Part shown: positions 22,515 through 34,407 of the stretch, piece by piece
How positions within the stretch are numbered: position 1 is the first letter of the stretch
Layout: every line of letters starts with the position of its first letter
Source: Larix kaempferi
Lineage: Eukaryota > Streptophyta > Pinopsida > Pinales > Pinaceae
DNA: 64,000 nucleotides
Assembly (NCBI GenBank): GCA_027924585.1
Contig: BSBM01000372.1
Location: forward strand, 30,436,001 to 30,500,000
Reading direction: 5' to 3'
Translations under genes and position numbers: made by a program
The notes under the pieces: model-generated
Told to the model about the DNA's origin: nothing
Database searches by the model: none
Seen by the model: only the letters and a program-made list of their open reading frames with translations

Positions 22515-23585
22515 AATTCCAAGTTTTTCTTCTAAGGATAAAATTCGTGAAATCTTCCTGAAGTTGAGGAACCATTTGAGAAAAACCCCGCAATTGCGGA
22601 AGTATTCAAGTTATCCTCCCGAAACCGCGGGAGCCATTCGAGTTTCTCTCTCGAAACGGCGGGAGCCATTTGCATAAGACTCTCGAAAAGAACTTAGGAA
22701 TTATTTCTCGAAAGCTGCGGAAGTTATTTGGGAAAGCCTCCCGAAGCTGCGGAACCTTTCAAGTTATCCTCTTGAAATTGCGGAAGTATTCAAGTTATCC
22801 TCCCGAAACCGCGGGAGCCATTCGGGTTTCTCTCTCGAAACGGCGGGAGCCATTTGCATAAGCCTCTCGAAAAGAACTTAGGAATTATTTCTCGAAAACT
22901 GCGGAAGTTATTTGGGAAAGCCTCCCGCAGCTGCGGAACCTTTCAATTTATCCTCTCGAAATTGCGGAACCATTCAGGTTTCCCTCCCGAAACTGCGGGA
23001 GCCGTTCGCATACCTTTTCCGGAACCGCCAAAGGACTTCTCTTTAAAAAAAAAAATCTTAAGTCTTTCCTCTCGACTTGCGGAAGCTATTCGCGAAAGCC
23101 TTCCGAAACGGCGGAACCTTTTAGGTTCCCTTCGGAAACTGCGGAAGCTATTTGCGAAAGTCTTCCGCAACTGCGGAAGCATTCACGTTATTTTTCTGAA
23201 ACCCCGCCGAAACACTTAGACTTTTTGCGGAACCATTTGCGAAAACCTTCCGCAACTGCGGAAGCATTCACGTTATTCTCCCGAAACCCCGCGGAGAGAC
23301 TTAGAAATTATTCGAGTTGCGGAAGCCATTCGCCAATCCTTTCCGAAACAGCGGGAACCTTCGCGAAATTGTTCTGCAATTGTGGAAGCGATTGGCCTAT
23401 CTCCATTGAAATTGCGGAAAAAATTCTTATGTTCTCCCGAAACTGCGGGACGACTCAGTAAAATCGCTCGCAACAAGTTTCCAAAGGCGGCGTTTCGGAA
23501 GGATACGCCAATCTCTTCCGAAACGACGAGGCCATTCGCCATATCGTTCCGCAATTGCGGGTGAAACTCGTGAGTCCGCCCCACA
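22515..23585. repeat. GC-rich palindromic tandem repeat in B 3' LTR
   Basis: It has the same 184-bp repeat as in the 5' LTR, with one unit fewer (starts near 22654 and 22838), followed by the same run of ~25-32-bp CGAAA/TGCGGAA motifs. The copy-number difference between the two LTRs shows that the repeat changes by whole units. Confidence 0.9.
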
Positions 23586-23589
23586 AGTG

Positions 23590-24506
23590 ACGGTCGCGCA
23601 CAAATGCCGGGGCGGCTTGAAAAGACCGCGCCGTACAAACTTTAAATCTGTTTTAAATGCACCACCCACCGGATTAATGCCACACGTGTCTAACCCGTTT
23701 AAAAGGACGTTGGGGGTTTGGGTTGGTCACATTGTTAGTTTTAGTTCGAACGAACACCGTTGGGCAGACCGCGCCGGACCGCTCCAGCTCCGCTCGTCCA
23801 CGACCGCGTCCACCTTACTCAGCCACTATCACGTTTCCAGGTAGGTTTCTAACCGTTATTTTTGTCTCATCTCCACGTCAGATTACCTTTGGGTTTTTTC
23901 CCTTCTATAACGTGGCCGATAGGCATTGGTCGCATATGTCGTTATTTTTGTTTTTAAAAGCCGCTGAGGCCCCTTGGGTTTCTCGTTCCCATCAGCTAAA
24001 AGGACATAACTGTGACCACCCAAGTTTTTCACCGGCCACATTCCAAGCATCGTCGCCCTCATTCAAAATTTGAGCCGGCCACACAATGCCTCGTAAATGT
24101 TACTAATAACCGTAGTGGTCAGCTGAACCCCATCACCTTTTGATAAATGTGGAAAGCGGTCCCTTGTTTCGTCATAATATCATTTCAATCCAAGCTCACC
24201 TGCCATTAACCATTAGAACTGCAACGATGAAGGATACCCTCTCTCCTAGGGCTAGATGGGAAGCAGGTTGTTTCCACGTCGTATGCTTACCCTTTCGGAA
24301 ACATTCCAAACTTTGTGTCCTAGGATAATCAAATCTCAGAACTATATTTCTTGTTTGGAATGGCTTATTTTGTTTCCCTAACGCACAGCATCATAATTTG
24401 TCTATGTTTTAGCATGTTGAATTGGTCCTTCTCTTTGTTAAGATCTCATAACAAGTTGCACATTTTATAATGACTTGTATTTGGTTGCTAGCAGGGATAA
24501 GCCAAG
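23590..24506. other. LTR segment between the repeat and the LTR ORF
   Basis: About 900 bases with no convincing ORF. An AG just before 24500 could be a splice acceptor or simply the leader of the ORF. The left 200 bases match the 5' LTR; the rest is absent from it. Confidence 0.4.
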
Positions 24507-27500
24507 ATGCCAAAAGGTGGTAGAAAGAAAGCGAAAGTGATGGAACCAGAGCCAGTACTACGTAGGAATGAAACTATGTTCCAAGATACTAAGTGTACCA
24601 CCGACATTCCTCCCGAAGTCCGCTGGGGCGATATTTACAGGATGATCAGGGACCAGGATATCCCAGATGCATTATTGGAGGAAGAACAGATCTACCGCAA
24701 CATCAGAACTTCAGGCATAGCTAGGGCTTCTACCCGCCCTGAATTGTTCCCATGTTCTGAAGTGATCGGGTGGATACTGGAACATACTAATGTGGAGACA
24801 AGAGTATTACATGACAGCGGGGGAGTGGCCATCGCCTCATTCCACCCAGCATATATTGCTGCAGCCTATAAATTCTCACGTCCCCAGCAAGATCTGAGCG
24901 ATGAATGGTTGGGCCAGATGAACAATATTGAGATGGCCAAAAAAATTATTGGTCGCAGGCAAGCACTTAAGAAAGAGAGGTAATGATGAATACGATGTTC
25001 AGAACCTAAGACCTCCTTTTAGGTTAATCACCCTGATGCTGTGCAAAATTTTTGGCATGCCCGATGGCACTGTATACTCCTTACAGTGGGCTCCCATCAT
25101 ACACTTCGTAGCATTCAAAGGGACTGTGTTTGACTGGGCTACTATCCTTTCGGACAGTTTGGCATCCACAGTGGCTGCTGCAAGAGAAGGTTTGGCCTTA
25201 AAAAAGGAAGAATTTTACATGTCTACCTATCTCATTGACTGTGTTTTGGCCAAGCTTTCTTTCCCCAGCTTAGGTTGCACATGGGATAAAGCCAACACCC
25301 CGGTCTACACTACTTACAAGATAATGTGGGCTCAAAATTACAGAGCTAGCTATAAGCTCATCTGCGAGGGGTTCATCATGCCTCTATATGAGCAGATATT
25401 CAAGGAAGAGCCCAACTGTCTGTCCGAAAATGCCATGGAGATCCTGGAAAACTATGGAGATTTTTATTTCTCAGAACAAGGCACCTACATCAGGATGTTT
25501 GGAGGGACCAAAGCACCATATATTTTGCCGAAGTATGCTACTGACTATGTAGTCCTCAAGGAAGCAGCGAGACAAATTTTCCTTGATGGAATCGGAGCAG
25601 TGCTTAACAAGCAGCATAAGGCTTCTTTCCCTCCTTTACCCTTCTGCATAGGAGCCTACAAATTCTCAGGGGTTGCATCAGCTGAGGAGTTTGTTCAAGA
25701 GCTGAAAGCCTTCCACTTTGGTGAAGTTATTTTCCATAGAAATGATAGGCGGGGGAAAGTTGCCAAGCATTGCAAAGAAATTTATGCTCATTATTATGAT
25801 GCCGAGGAAAAGGCATTCAGAGGCATCAACAACATGACTGAGTTGCAGATTTGTCGTCAAGGCAGTGGAGCAAGCTCTAGCTCTACCAAGGCCCAAAAAA
25901 CTAGCCAGCAGAAAGAGAAAGAAGCAGATGATGCCCGAGCCCAAGAAGAGCAAAGGTTAAGAGAGGAAGCAAGGGTGCAGCAAGAGGCTGAGGAAGCAAG
26001 ATTACAGCAAGAAGCTGAAGTAGCAAGATTGCAGTAAGAAGCAGAAAATGAAAGACTGCAGAAAGAAGCTGAGGAAGCCCAGCAGCAGAAAGAAGCAGAA
26101 GATGCAAGGCTGCAGAAAGAAGCAGAAGACGCGAAGCAGAGGGAAGAAAATGAAGATCAGCCGCAAGCTGAAGAAGAAGAGAGAGGGCAACAAGCTAAAG
26201 TGGGGCAAAAGACGGAAGAAGAACTCAAGATAGTTGAAGATGCCCAGGCAAGTGGCTCCGGCACCCAGGATATGGAAATAGACGTATCTCAAGCAGGTGT
26301 CTCCGGCACTCAAAATGTGGAGGCGGACACAGCACAAGCAGGTGTCTCTGGTACCCAAAATGTGGGAACAGATTCAGCTCAAGAAGTCCATACCCCACCC
26401 GCAGAGGCAGAAATAAATATAATATATCTCCCAATCGTCCCTTACACTCCATCAGAAGAGCATACGGTGTCTCGATGGGATGAATTTGTATATGATAAGA
26501 AGAGAAAGGCAGTGGTCCTAAAATCGAGAGAATAAAGAGACTCTTCCAAGAAGATATTGTTACCCGACGGGAGACAACAATAATGCAAAATACAAATAAG
26601 GCTCCCTTAGCTATGGCCTCCACCGCTGTAGAAGCAGCAAAAGCAACGCAGGACAATGTGGCTGATATAGTTATAGAAGTTGAGTCGACAAAGAGGAGAG
26701 CTCGCATGTTACAACATACTGTAGTTAATGAGCAGGCTTACAGGGATCTCGTGGTGAATAGGTATAATCGCCTGTCTGTTGAGCATAAGGAAGTATCAGA
26801 CAAGTATAACCACTTAGCAGAAGAAAAGGAGCACTTGGCAGTCCAGATGATGGTTTTAGAAGCGGAAAAGAATGATGCAGAAGCTAGAATGTCCCATCTG
26901 GAAGCAGATAAGCAGGCATTGGTTGAGAAATTAGATCAGGCAGAGAGCAGGGCGATAGATATGTCTCCTTTCCATGAGTTGTCATGTAGCATCCTAAAAC
27001 AAATTCATCACACTCAAGAGCTGATTTCTGAAGAAGTGTGAAAGCTCAAAGCCATGGTGGTTAGACTAAAAGAAGTTAATGCAGAGGCCAATAGGCTTAA
27101 GGCTAAATATACTTGGGTTAAGGCAAACATCCTGAGCCAGATAGAATGGAGAGAAGGAAAGGTGGATTTCCCCAAGCATCTCCCATTCAAATCTGTAGGT
27201 GGTTTTAATGAAGACATAGCCCTTTTGGAATTTTGCAGAAACTGTAGCATTAAGCTAATGGCTAAGATCCAAGGGACAATGGATAAAAGTAATAGTCTCT
27301 ATCAAAAAATCCATGAAGTGCATGATAAGTGCAAGTTGAGTTTCCCTCAATCCCTTGATGAGTTCCCAAGCAAAGAGCAGCGTCTGTCTAACTTGAAGGA
27401 GGAACTGGACATCCAAACAGAATACGTAAAGAAGATTGATGTCTTGGCCATTGATGATCTCCGTCATTATATTGCAATGTCATCAATACACAACCATTTG

Positions 27501-27809
27501 CTTAAAGAAATCCACCAAGCAGCAGTTGTGGAAATTCAGGGCATTGGAGCAGAGCTTAGTAAAGATGTGACCTCCCAGAAAATCTTGCTCCCTTCCGCAG
27601 CAAATGTAGTTATCAGAGACACTGGTGTCTGGTTCAGTTACATTGCTGAAGAAGAAAAGAAAGCAGCAGCAGCAGCAGAAGTAACAGCCAGCCCAAGTGC
27701 TTCTCTCCCAGCAGTAGCAGAAGTGACAGCCAGCCCAAGTGCTTCTCTCCCAACAGCAACAACAAGCTTGAGTGCTTCCTTCCCAGCCGGAGTGCCTACC
27801 CAAGAGTGA
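24507..27809 (+). pseudogene. Decayed LTR-borne ORF, unknown protein (globular + coiled coil)
   Basis: Pieces in two frames join into one former reading frame of about 1,100 codons. It starts at ATG 24507 (MPKGGRKKAKVMEPEP, basic). A frameshift near 24930-24980 leads into 24928-26037. A TAA lies at 26035, a second frameshift near 26510-26525, a TGA at 27039, and the end is at 27809. The first ~480 residues look globular (WGDIYRMIRDQDIPDALLEE; PPFRLITLMLCKIFGMPDGT; EYDVQ), followed by a Glu/Ala/Gln heptad region (QEAEEARLQQEAEVARLQ), an acidic linker with GVSGTQNV repeats, and a second coiled coil ending in an Ala/Ser tail. I recognise no enzyme motif. Similar proteins of unknown role are, to my knowledge, often found with plant retroelements, but I cannot name this family. 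Confidence 0.7.
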
Positions 27810-28692
27810 ACACGCTGATATTAAGGCGTTGATTCCTAATTTTTGTATTTTGACTTTCATATGTCTAAAAACGTAGACCCATGGGACAGCTGTCCTTTTC
27901 TTTTTAAGTAATTTTCTGTTAAAAAGGGGTCACGTTTTTGTCTATTAAAAGAAAAAAATCTGTAGGGGACAAGTGTAAAGAGCCAGGTGGCAGCCCAAAG
28001 GGCATTTTGTAATATTATAAATAGAAGTTTAGGAAACAGTGAGAGGACTTTTGGCAGGGAAATAATTTTCTGAACTTGTACGAGCTACCTTGCACTTGTT
28101 TCAAGAAAATAAAATCTACCTAATAAGAGCCTGGAGAGGACGTCTTTGCATGGAAATGGAGTTTGGATGCATGTTGGATTATTCCTGTGACTTCTATACT
28201 TTGCTGTGAGATCTTTCTGTACTGTCTTGAATTATTTCTTTGTATTGAATGATCTTATTTCTCTCTGTGCAAATGAATTCTCTCTTTCATGAGTAATAGA
28301 ATATGTTATATCTGTTTTAGAAGCTATCTTCTAATATCTCTTGTTTCTGCTGTGGATTTATCTTTAAGGTTTAATGGTTGTCTGTTGAATTTTAAATAAC
28401 TCTTCCAGCTTATTACTCATATTCACAATTTGCTCCTTGCAGGGATAGTTTAGATTTATTTCAGTTTTAGACATAGATTTGTTTTCCATTTTTGCATTTA
28501 GATTAAATTAGGCTAGGCACTTGCATATCATTATAAAACATAAAATCAAAAGAACGGTGGATCGGGCCATAACCGGTATAACTGGAGCAAATCTCCAAAC
28601 CCACGGTTGCCGGAACCGCTAACCGGACGGATTACCCACACCAAACGGTGGACAATCTAATTGGGATAGTCTACCGGGGAGGATCCCTTTCT
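27810..28692 (+). promoter_or_regulatory. Promoter-R-U5 part of the B 3' LTR
   Basis: TATAAATA at 28016-28023 lies about 210 bases after the ORF stop. The ORF therefore lies upstream of the LTR's own TATA box, that is in U3, and a transcript from this TATA would run out of the element to the right. Confidence 0.5.
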
Positions 28693-29150
28693 GATTGATG
28701 CTGCGATCTCTGGGGCATCAACAATACCACCTCAGAAGAGTTTGTCCAGGACTAATTACCCGATGAGTATCTATTTCTCATCATAATGGATGATCCATGG
28801 TACGTCGATATCCTTACTTATCTCCTCAGTTAGAAGTTCGCTTCATACTTATCCCGTGATTATCGCCGCAAGATCCGTTGCCAGGCATCGAGATACCTCC
28901 TCATCGGAGACGTCCTATACCGTCGTGGAATCAACACTATCCTGCGACGATGTATAACACATGAAGAGGCCGAAAATTTTCTCAACAACTTCCATAGCGA
29001 CGCATGTGGAGGCCACCTCTCAAGACTAGCCAATGCCCAAAAAATATTACGAGTGGGGTATTTTTGGCCCTCCGTATTCAAAGACTGTGTCTACGTCGTC
29101 AAACAGTGTGCAAATTGTCATCTCTTTTCCTGCAAAACATAGTCACCCCC
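28693..29150 (+). pseudogene. Element A integrase, N-terminal part
   Basis: This is the continuation of A's pol right of element B. After LPDEYLFLI and DDPWYVDILTYLL come YLLIGDVLYRRG, CGGHLSRLANAQKILRVGYF and CANCHLF, the HHCC zinc-binding domain of a Ty3/gypsy integrase. In-frame stops occur near 28752 and 28832. It is cut at about 29150 by the MITE. Confidence 0.8.
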
Positions 29151-29154
29151 ATTA

Positions 29155-29736
29155 GGGGAGTTTTGAGGTCACAAATGGGTCTCAAAACAAATAATGTACC
29201 ATAAAAATTCACTTTTTAAGAACCAATAGGATTCAAGATGATGATGTCAACCATAATGGTAAAATTTGTAAAACAAATTGGAGGGAAAAAGAAAAAACTA
29301 TGTTTTCTTATTGTATTTTTGACATATCTACTTAACAGTTTACCCAAATTTCAAGTTTAGGAACTCCTTGGATGCGGATTTTAATTCCACATCCAACCCA
29401 TACCCACACCGCATACGTTTGAGGCACCCATGACATGAAAAAAAATGAAAATTTCAATAAAAAAATGTATTTTAATATTAAAATATGTTTTTTTTTGAAA
29501 TTTTCATTTTTTCATGTTGTGGGTGCCTCATTAGTATGCGGTGTGGGTATGGGATGGATGCGGAATTAGAATCTGCATCCAACGAGTGCCCAAACTTGAA
29601 ATTTGGGAAAATCATTAAGGATATATGTCAAAAATACGATAAGAAAAAGTAGTTTTTTTATTTATCCTTTCTAAAATTTAGAACTCTTATTTTATTATTT
29701 CCCTTAGGAGGCCCATTTTAGACCTCAAAACTCCCC
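29155..29736. mobile_element. Fold-back MITE, 582 bp, with TA target site
   Basis: The perfect terminal inverted repeats GGGGAGTTTTGAGGTC (29155-29170) and GACCTCAAAACTCCCC (29721-29736) are flanked by TA on both sides. Almost the whole element folds on itself: for example 29355-29470 is the imperfect reverse complement of 29495-29610 (ATGCGGTGTGGGTATGGG against CCCATACCCACACCGCAT). There is no transposase. The TA duplication points to a Tc1/mariner-type MITE, although the ends are not those of Stowaway. It interrupts the integrase of element A. Confidence 0.85.
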
Positions 29737-29741
29737 TAATG

Positions 29742-30637
29742 CGACACCTCTCCATCCAGTCATCACCATTGTCCCATTTTGCAAATGGGCAACTGATTTT
29801 ATGGAATGTTGCCTGGCTTTGGCCCAAGGTCATCACCATATCATTGTTGCCATGGACTACTTCACTAAATGGGCTGAAGCAATGTCCACATTTGATTGTA
29901 AAGGAGTGACCGCCACCCGGTTCTTCTTTAACCATGTCATCTCTCGCTTTGGAGTTCCCAAACAACTTGTCTCCGACAATGGAAGACACTTCCACGATGA
30001 GACATTTGAAGAACTATCACAGTTTTTAGGATTTAAACACGAATTCTTAATAGCTTACTACACCCAAGCAAATGGCCAGGTTGAAGTTGTTAACAAACTT
30101 CTCAAAACCATGCTCCAACGCACACTAAATAAGAATAAGACTAACTGGAAACACATGCACTTTCCCGCTCTTTGGGCTTACCTCACTTCATTCAATACTG
30201 GTACGGGTTTTACCCCATTCCACCTTGTCCATGGTGTAAAAGTTTTCCTCCCAATAGAGTCTCAAATCCCCACCCTCCAATCTGTTGTCGAGTTGCTACC
30301 AGATACTCCCGACCTGGAGCAACGACTATTTACCTTTGAACACCTCGACGAGGAACGTAGAGAATCTCTTCAACAAAATGAAGCAATGAAAGTTCGTTCC
30401 AAGGCACACTATGATCAACATGTGCGACCATGCACCTTCAACGAAGGTGACTTTGTTCTCATCTTCAACGCTAAGAAAGACAACAAACCAAGACTCGGTA
30501 AATTTGTATATGAATGGATAGTCCCTTATGTCGTTAATACATGTCTCCCAAAAGGATCCTATGTCTTAACCGACCCTAAAGGTATCACCCTCAACCACCC
30601 GGTCAACGAATTGTACCTCAAATGCTTCTACCCTTAA
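29742..30637 (+). pseudogene. Element A integrase, catalytic core and C-terminal domain
   Basis: The open frame is continuous from the MITE edge to the stop at 30635-30637. It holds catalytic Asp in CKWATDFMEC, Asp in VSDNGRHFHDE, Glu in NGQVEVVNKLLK, and the C-terminal GDFVLIFNAKKDNKPRLGKF domain. This is the best preserved part of element A, with the DDE triad intact; only the MITE and element B separate it from the rest of pol. The ATG at 29801 is internal. Confidence 0.85.
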
Positions 30638-32438
30638 TACTTTAGTACCTCGCAAGTACAACTTGTTTTGGTTATATTATTTATGCATCGTCAATACCTT
30701 GATTATGTCCTTTACTACACTCGGGTATGTGCACCATATGTGCAGGATATCGACCAAGACAACTCGCAACTCTTGTTTATATAAGTACAAGGCTCCATGC
30801 TTTAGCAATGGAACAGAGTTCTCTACCACAGGTATCATTCTGAAACTAGCATATAGGCACTATGTACCCCCCGTTTACAATGCATCTACTAGTATTCCCG
30901 CTGATAACCATAGGGCCCTCCTTTCCAATTTTGACGTGCCATCAACGTCATAATTGGGAATAGAATGTCACCTCATGGGTGTGTGCACCATCACCATCCC
31001 AGTCATTAATTGACACCCATGATGTCGACTCCGCACAAGTCCGAGGAACCTGATATAACTTGAAAAGATCACCCCTTAGCTTATCATTTTGTAATTGTGC
31101 ATTTACTCCACCACGTAAATACGGTCAGCTTCCTCGGCTCAGGTTGCGATAAAGATTCACAAATCCCACTCATACCTCCATGACAACTTCACCCTCCACA
31201 ATATTCTTCGTATCAACACCTCCGTGAAGACACCTATGGGACCCCCACCCTTAGAAGTAACCAGTTATATTCATGTATCCCGCAAGCATACCCTGGATGG
31301 AATTGATTCATGGGGCACCTATCTTAACATCTGCAAATTAAACCCCACTTCACCTTGGAATGAGTCCCCCGATCTTCCCAAAGATGTGGGGACCCCACAA
31401 TTATTCTTTATGTACAAACAGTTCCCCCATCACCTTACATTGTGGGAACACTATATTCTTTTGGCGGCAACCCATGGTCACCTTTGATCGATGTATTTGA
31501 ATCTCAATAACCTCAGCAGTATTTGTTTTTCTGGTCACCATTACTCTATGTTTTATGTCTCCATCAAAGCCCTTTCATTTGTAGTTTGTCTCCATCCACT
31601 TCAAGCTGTACCATTTTGAAAGTAAAGTTGTCGTTCCAACTCCCCATTTTTACATCGATCAAAGGAAGTTATGAGCCCCATGCTTATCATCCATTCTTGT
31701 GTAATGTTTGTCCATCCCCCAGTTGGTTACAACATGATCTTGGTCCTCATGATAGGACTTTCATCTTGTCATTTATTTAATCTCTCATCAACATCAAAAC
31801 ACGATATGCTAAGAGTTGCAGCAGTTACAGTTGTACCTTGGGATCCCTTGCAATCACTATAAGGGATCACCTCGAACTTGGTAGGGATAACCATTAGTGC
31901 TCCCTAACTAAGTGGTTTCCCCTATACTCGACGTCAACACATCTATCGCACCAGGGGGGGAATTTACTTTTGAAGGTAGCAGTGTTCACATTTTCAAATC
32001 ACGATAGCAGTCCATTCAGCATACTGAATTTCCCAGGAAGCTTCATGAATCATACTGGTCCCCCATCCCTATGGGATTATCATGATCATCAACGGTACCG
32101 CTTCTTCATTATCCAAGAGAAGTTCCACGGTTATTTACTCTAACATGGATCGAATCCTCCTTCATCCATGCCCCAAACAGTATAGTGGAGTTGACCCCTC
32201 GGTCTTCTCTCATTATAATCACCTCGACAACATTTCACGAGCATGGGTATGCTCGCCTCGTTTGTATAAAAACCATTCTTTACTACAACTCCAAATGTCG
32301 TCACCAACAATCTTCCCCCATGGGAGGACCCCGTTTGTCCACATATGCTTTGTCCTACATAACAAGAGAGAAACATAAGAAAACATGATGCATTATCGGT
32401 TCTACAGTACTCTCTGAACCTCATACATCAAGGGCATC
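30638..32438 (+). other. Element A 3' internal region without recognised gene
   Basis: About 1.8 kb between the integrase and the right LTR. Only short ORFs exist (longest 87-98 codons) and none is recognised. The sequence is rich in C on the plus strand, like the coding part of A, so it could be a decayed extra ORF or a long 3' leader. The last ~90 bases match 6159-6249. Confidence 0.45.
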
Positions 32439-34407
32439 TGTTAATGCCTAAATTTCGCACACATGCGACATTTCAGCGGTTCTTCCAGTAAGGCGTCATC
32501 AACATAAATAATGCATCTCACCACAGGCATCCTCAATAGGTACAAAATACAACATGAGTCCAAAAATGCCAAAAACAATCAAAAGAAGGGGTTGCGCGGC
32601 TAATACATTGATAACTCGCGCTATAGTGTGGGTCACCAAAACAATACCCACATGACTATTCCTTTGATAGTTGCGCTACTTTCAGAACGACGGGACCACC
32701 AAATTCCTGCGGTGCATTGAAGGCTCAACCATCTCCAAGGATCTGAATTTTGCTCCTCACACACTTGGTGGCATTAACTATCCCCCCATGGTGTACCTTG
32801 GAACTAGTTCATGGAGCAGATGAGTTCACATTTGGATCTAGTTGTTTGTTGTCCACCTCTTGGCCTATAAAAGGAAGCCATTGGCATGCATTTTGTAGAG
32901 AGAAATCAAGAGAAAGGTTATGCTGCTGGATTCGTGTTGGAGCTTCCTCATAGTCCACCTCTTCCTATCATTGTACTTCCTCAATCTCCCTTTCCACCTT
33001 CCTTCAAGGGGCAAGAGTTTCTCTCCATTGTTCCACCATTCACTTAGCATTTAGTTTGGACAAAAAAGGCCTCCCTAAGGGAGATTGTTGGCTTTCCTTG
33101 AATCCCACACCTCCTAGGTGTTGTACATCTTGACCATTGGGAAATACAAAAGTGGTTTAGCATATCTTGGATTTTTATTGTAGTTTGCATTCTCCCCCCG
33201 TCTCTTTTATTTTTCCTTTTATCCATATTTCTTTTTTTTATATGACTTTCACTAACAATCTATTGCAAGATCACTTGGAGGACAACCAACCAATCAACAC
33301 AAGGGGCTCCAAGGACTGAGGCCTTGCTGCAGCCTACAAGGACTGGCCCCTTACCAAGTGGAAGAGTAAATTGTGCAATTCTTTCCACAACATAGCCCTA
33401 GATCACCCAAGAAAAAATCGTTACCTTTGATCTTGAATTCAATCACTACTTCTCTCTCCTTTGCACATCGTCCTTTGATCGCTACGAAGAATTAAATCTT
33501 TAGGCTCTTTGGATTAGCTCTAGTTATTCTTCTTATTACAATGGTTTCATTCTCTCCAATGTCTAGAGGTCTAGCTCAAATGAAACCCTAGCATATTTCA
33601 TGGATTAATAAAAACCTAACTCAAAGCAAAGTTTATACTATTGGAACTCCCTCTAGGAGTGATATATTAGGGTCCTACCCTAACTTGCCTTACTTTATGA
33701 ATTAATCACACATTGTATAAGGTCATAACTTTGTAATAAGGAAAAATAATTAGTGTTCAACAATCAATGTAGAAATGGTCTCTTTATTAATTAAGAGCCA
33801 CTAGGAAGTTTTATTTTGACCATGTCAAGTAGTTAGGGTTTTGGATATTTTAACCCTATTTAAAGCTTCAAGGCTATGATGTGTTTTGTAAAGAATATTT
33901 TAATGTAGCTCTGCTCAAGTGAATGGTCTCTCTACCATAAGAGGCATGTGAACATTGTTCCCATAATAACCAAGCTCTTTTCCTACCATATTTTTTTTAT
34001 TATTGTCTCATATTTCTAGTTTCGTGTTACTTATTTCTAGTTTATTGCATGATAATCTTGCTAATCTTTCTATTTTGATATGAAATGGATCAATATATAA
34101 TTTGTCATCTATTTTGGTGCTTTTTGGGTGGAAAAATTGGATGAATTGGCTTGTAAGGCCCATTTTAGAGGTAGGTCTTACTTTGCAGATTTGGGGTCCA
34201 TAACCTTTTGAAGCCTATTTGAGGTCTTAAACCATGTTTTCTAGTGTCAAAATTTTATGAGAATAGCTCACAAGCCTCTATACTATTCTAAACTCCGAGA
34301 CCTTTCCAACGATGCAACAATCGCCTCAATCGGAGTCCGTATGAGGAAGTTATGCCTCCTGTAAGTTGACCTATCTAGTTGACCACCATAGTACTAAGTC
34401 GATTCCA
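32439..34407 (+). repeat. Right LTR of element A
   Basis: It starts TGTTAATGCC and ends GATTCCA; its TATA box TATAAAAG is at 32866-32873. It aligns end to end with 6250-8218, with scattered substitutions and small indels that are clearly more numerous than between the LTRs of element B. Confidence 0.85.

Larger units (their letters stand above)
12460..28692 (+). mobile_element. Element B: nested Ty3/gypsy retrotransposon with ORF-bearing giant LTR
   Basis: It is inserted in the pol gene of element A: RNase H lies left of 12460 and integrase right of 28692. It has a 5' LTR (12460-15586), an internal region (15587-22382) with gag-pol, and a 3' LTR (22383-28692). The two LTRs are nearly identical where they overlap, clearly closer than the LTRs of A, so B is younger, as nesting requires. 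Domain order is gag-protease-extra RNase H-RT-RNase H-integrase. The extra RNase H suggests the Tat group of Ty3/gypsy. No clear target-site duplication, PBS or PPT was found at the borders. Confidence 0.85.
22383..28692 (+). repeat. 3' LTR of element B, full length (~6.3 kb)
   Basis: It is homologous to 12460-15586 in two blocks, with 23791-27136 unique to this copy. It contains the GC-rich palindromic repeat (22515-23585), a gene-free stretch (23590-24506), the ~1,100-codon decayed ORF (24507-27809), a TATA box TATAAATA at 28016-28023 and a ~640-bp R-U5 tail. At 6.3 kb it is very long for a plant LTR. Confidence 0.85.
6250..34407 (+). mobile_element. Element A: decayed Ty3/gypsy LTR retrotransposon, host of nested insertions
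   Basis: Left LTR 6250-8218 and right LTR 32439-34407 bracket a broken pol region in plus orientation: protease, zinc knuckles, RT, RNase H, then integrase. The pol region is interrupted by element B (12460-28692) between RNase H and integrase, and by a MITE (29155-29736) inside the integrase. Many stops and frameshifts show it is dead. A clear gag core is missing. The domain order RT-RNase H-integrase places it in Ty3/gypsy. Confidence 0.85.

Noticed and set aside
26225-26707. 160-codon minus-strand ORF
   Set aside because: It is the shadow of the LTR ORF repeats (GVSGTQNV etc.) on the plus strand.
32082-32424. ORFs of 67-98 codons before the right LTR of A on both strands
   Set aside because: They overlap each other on both strands, are not recognised and are not matched by a conserved frame in the short 6159-6249 copy.
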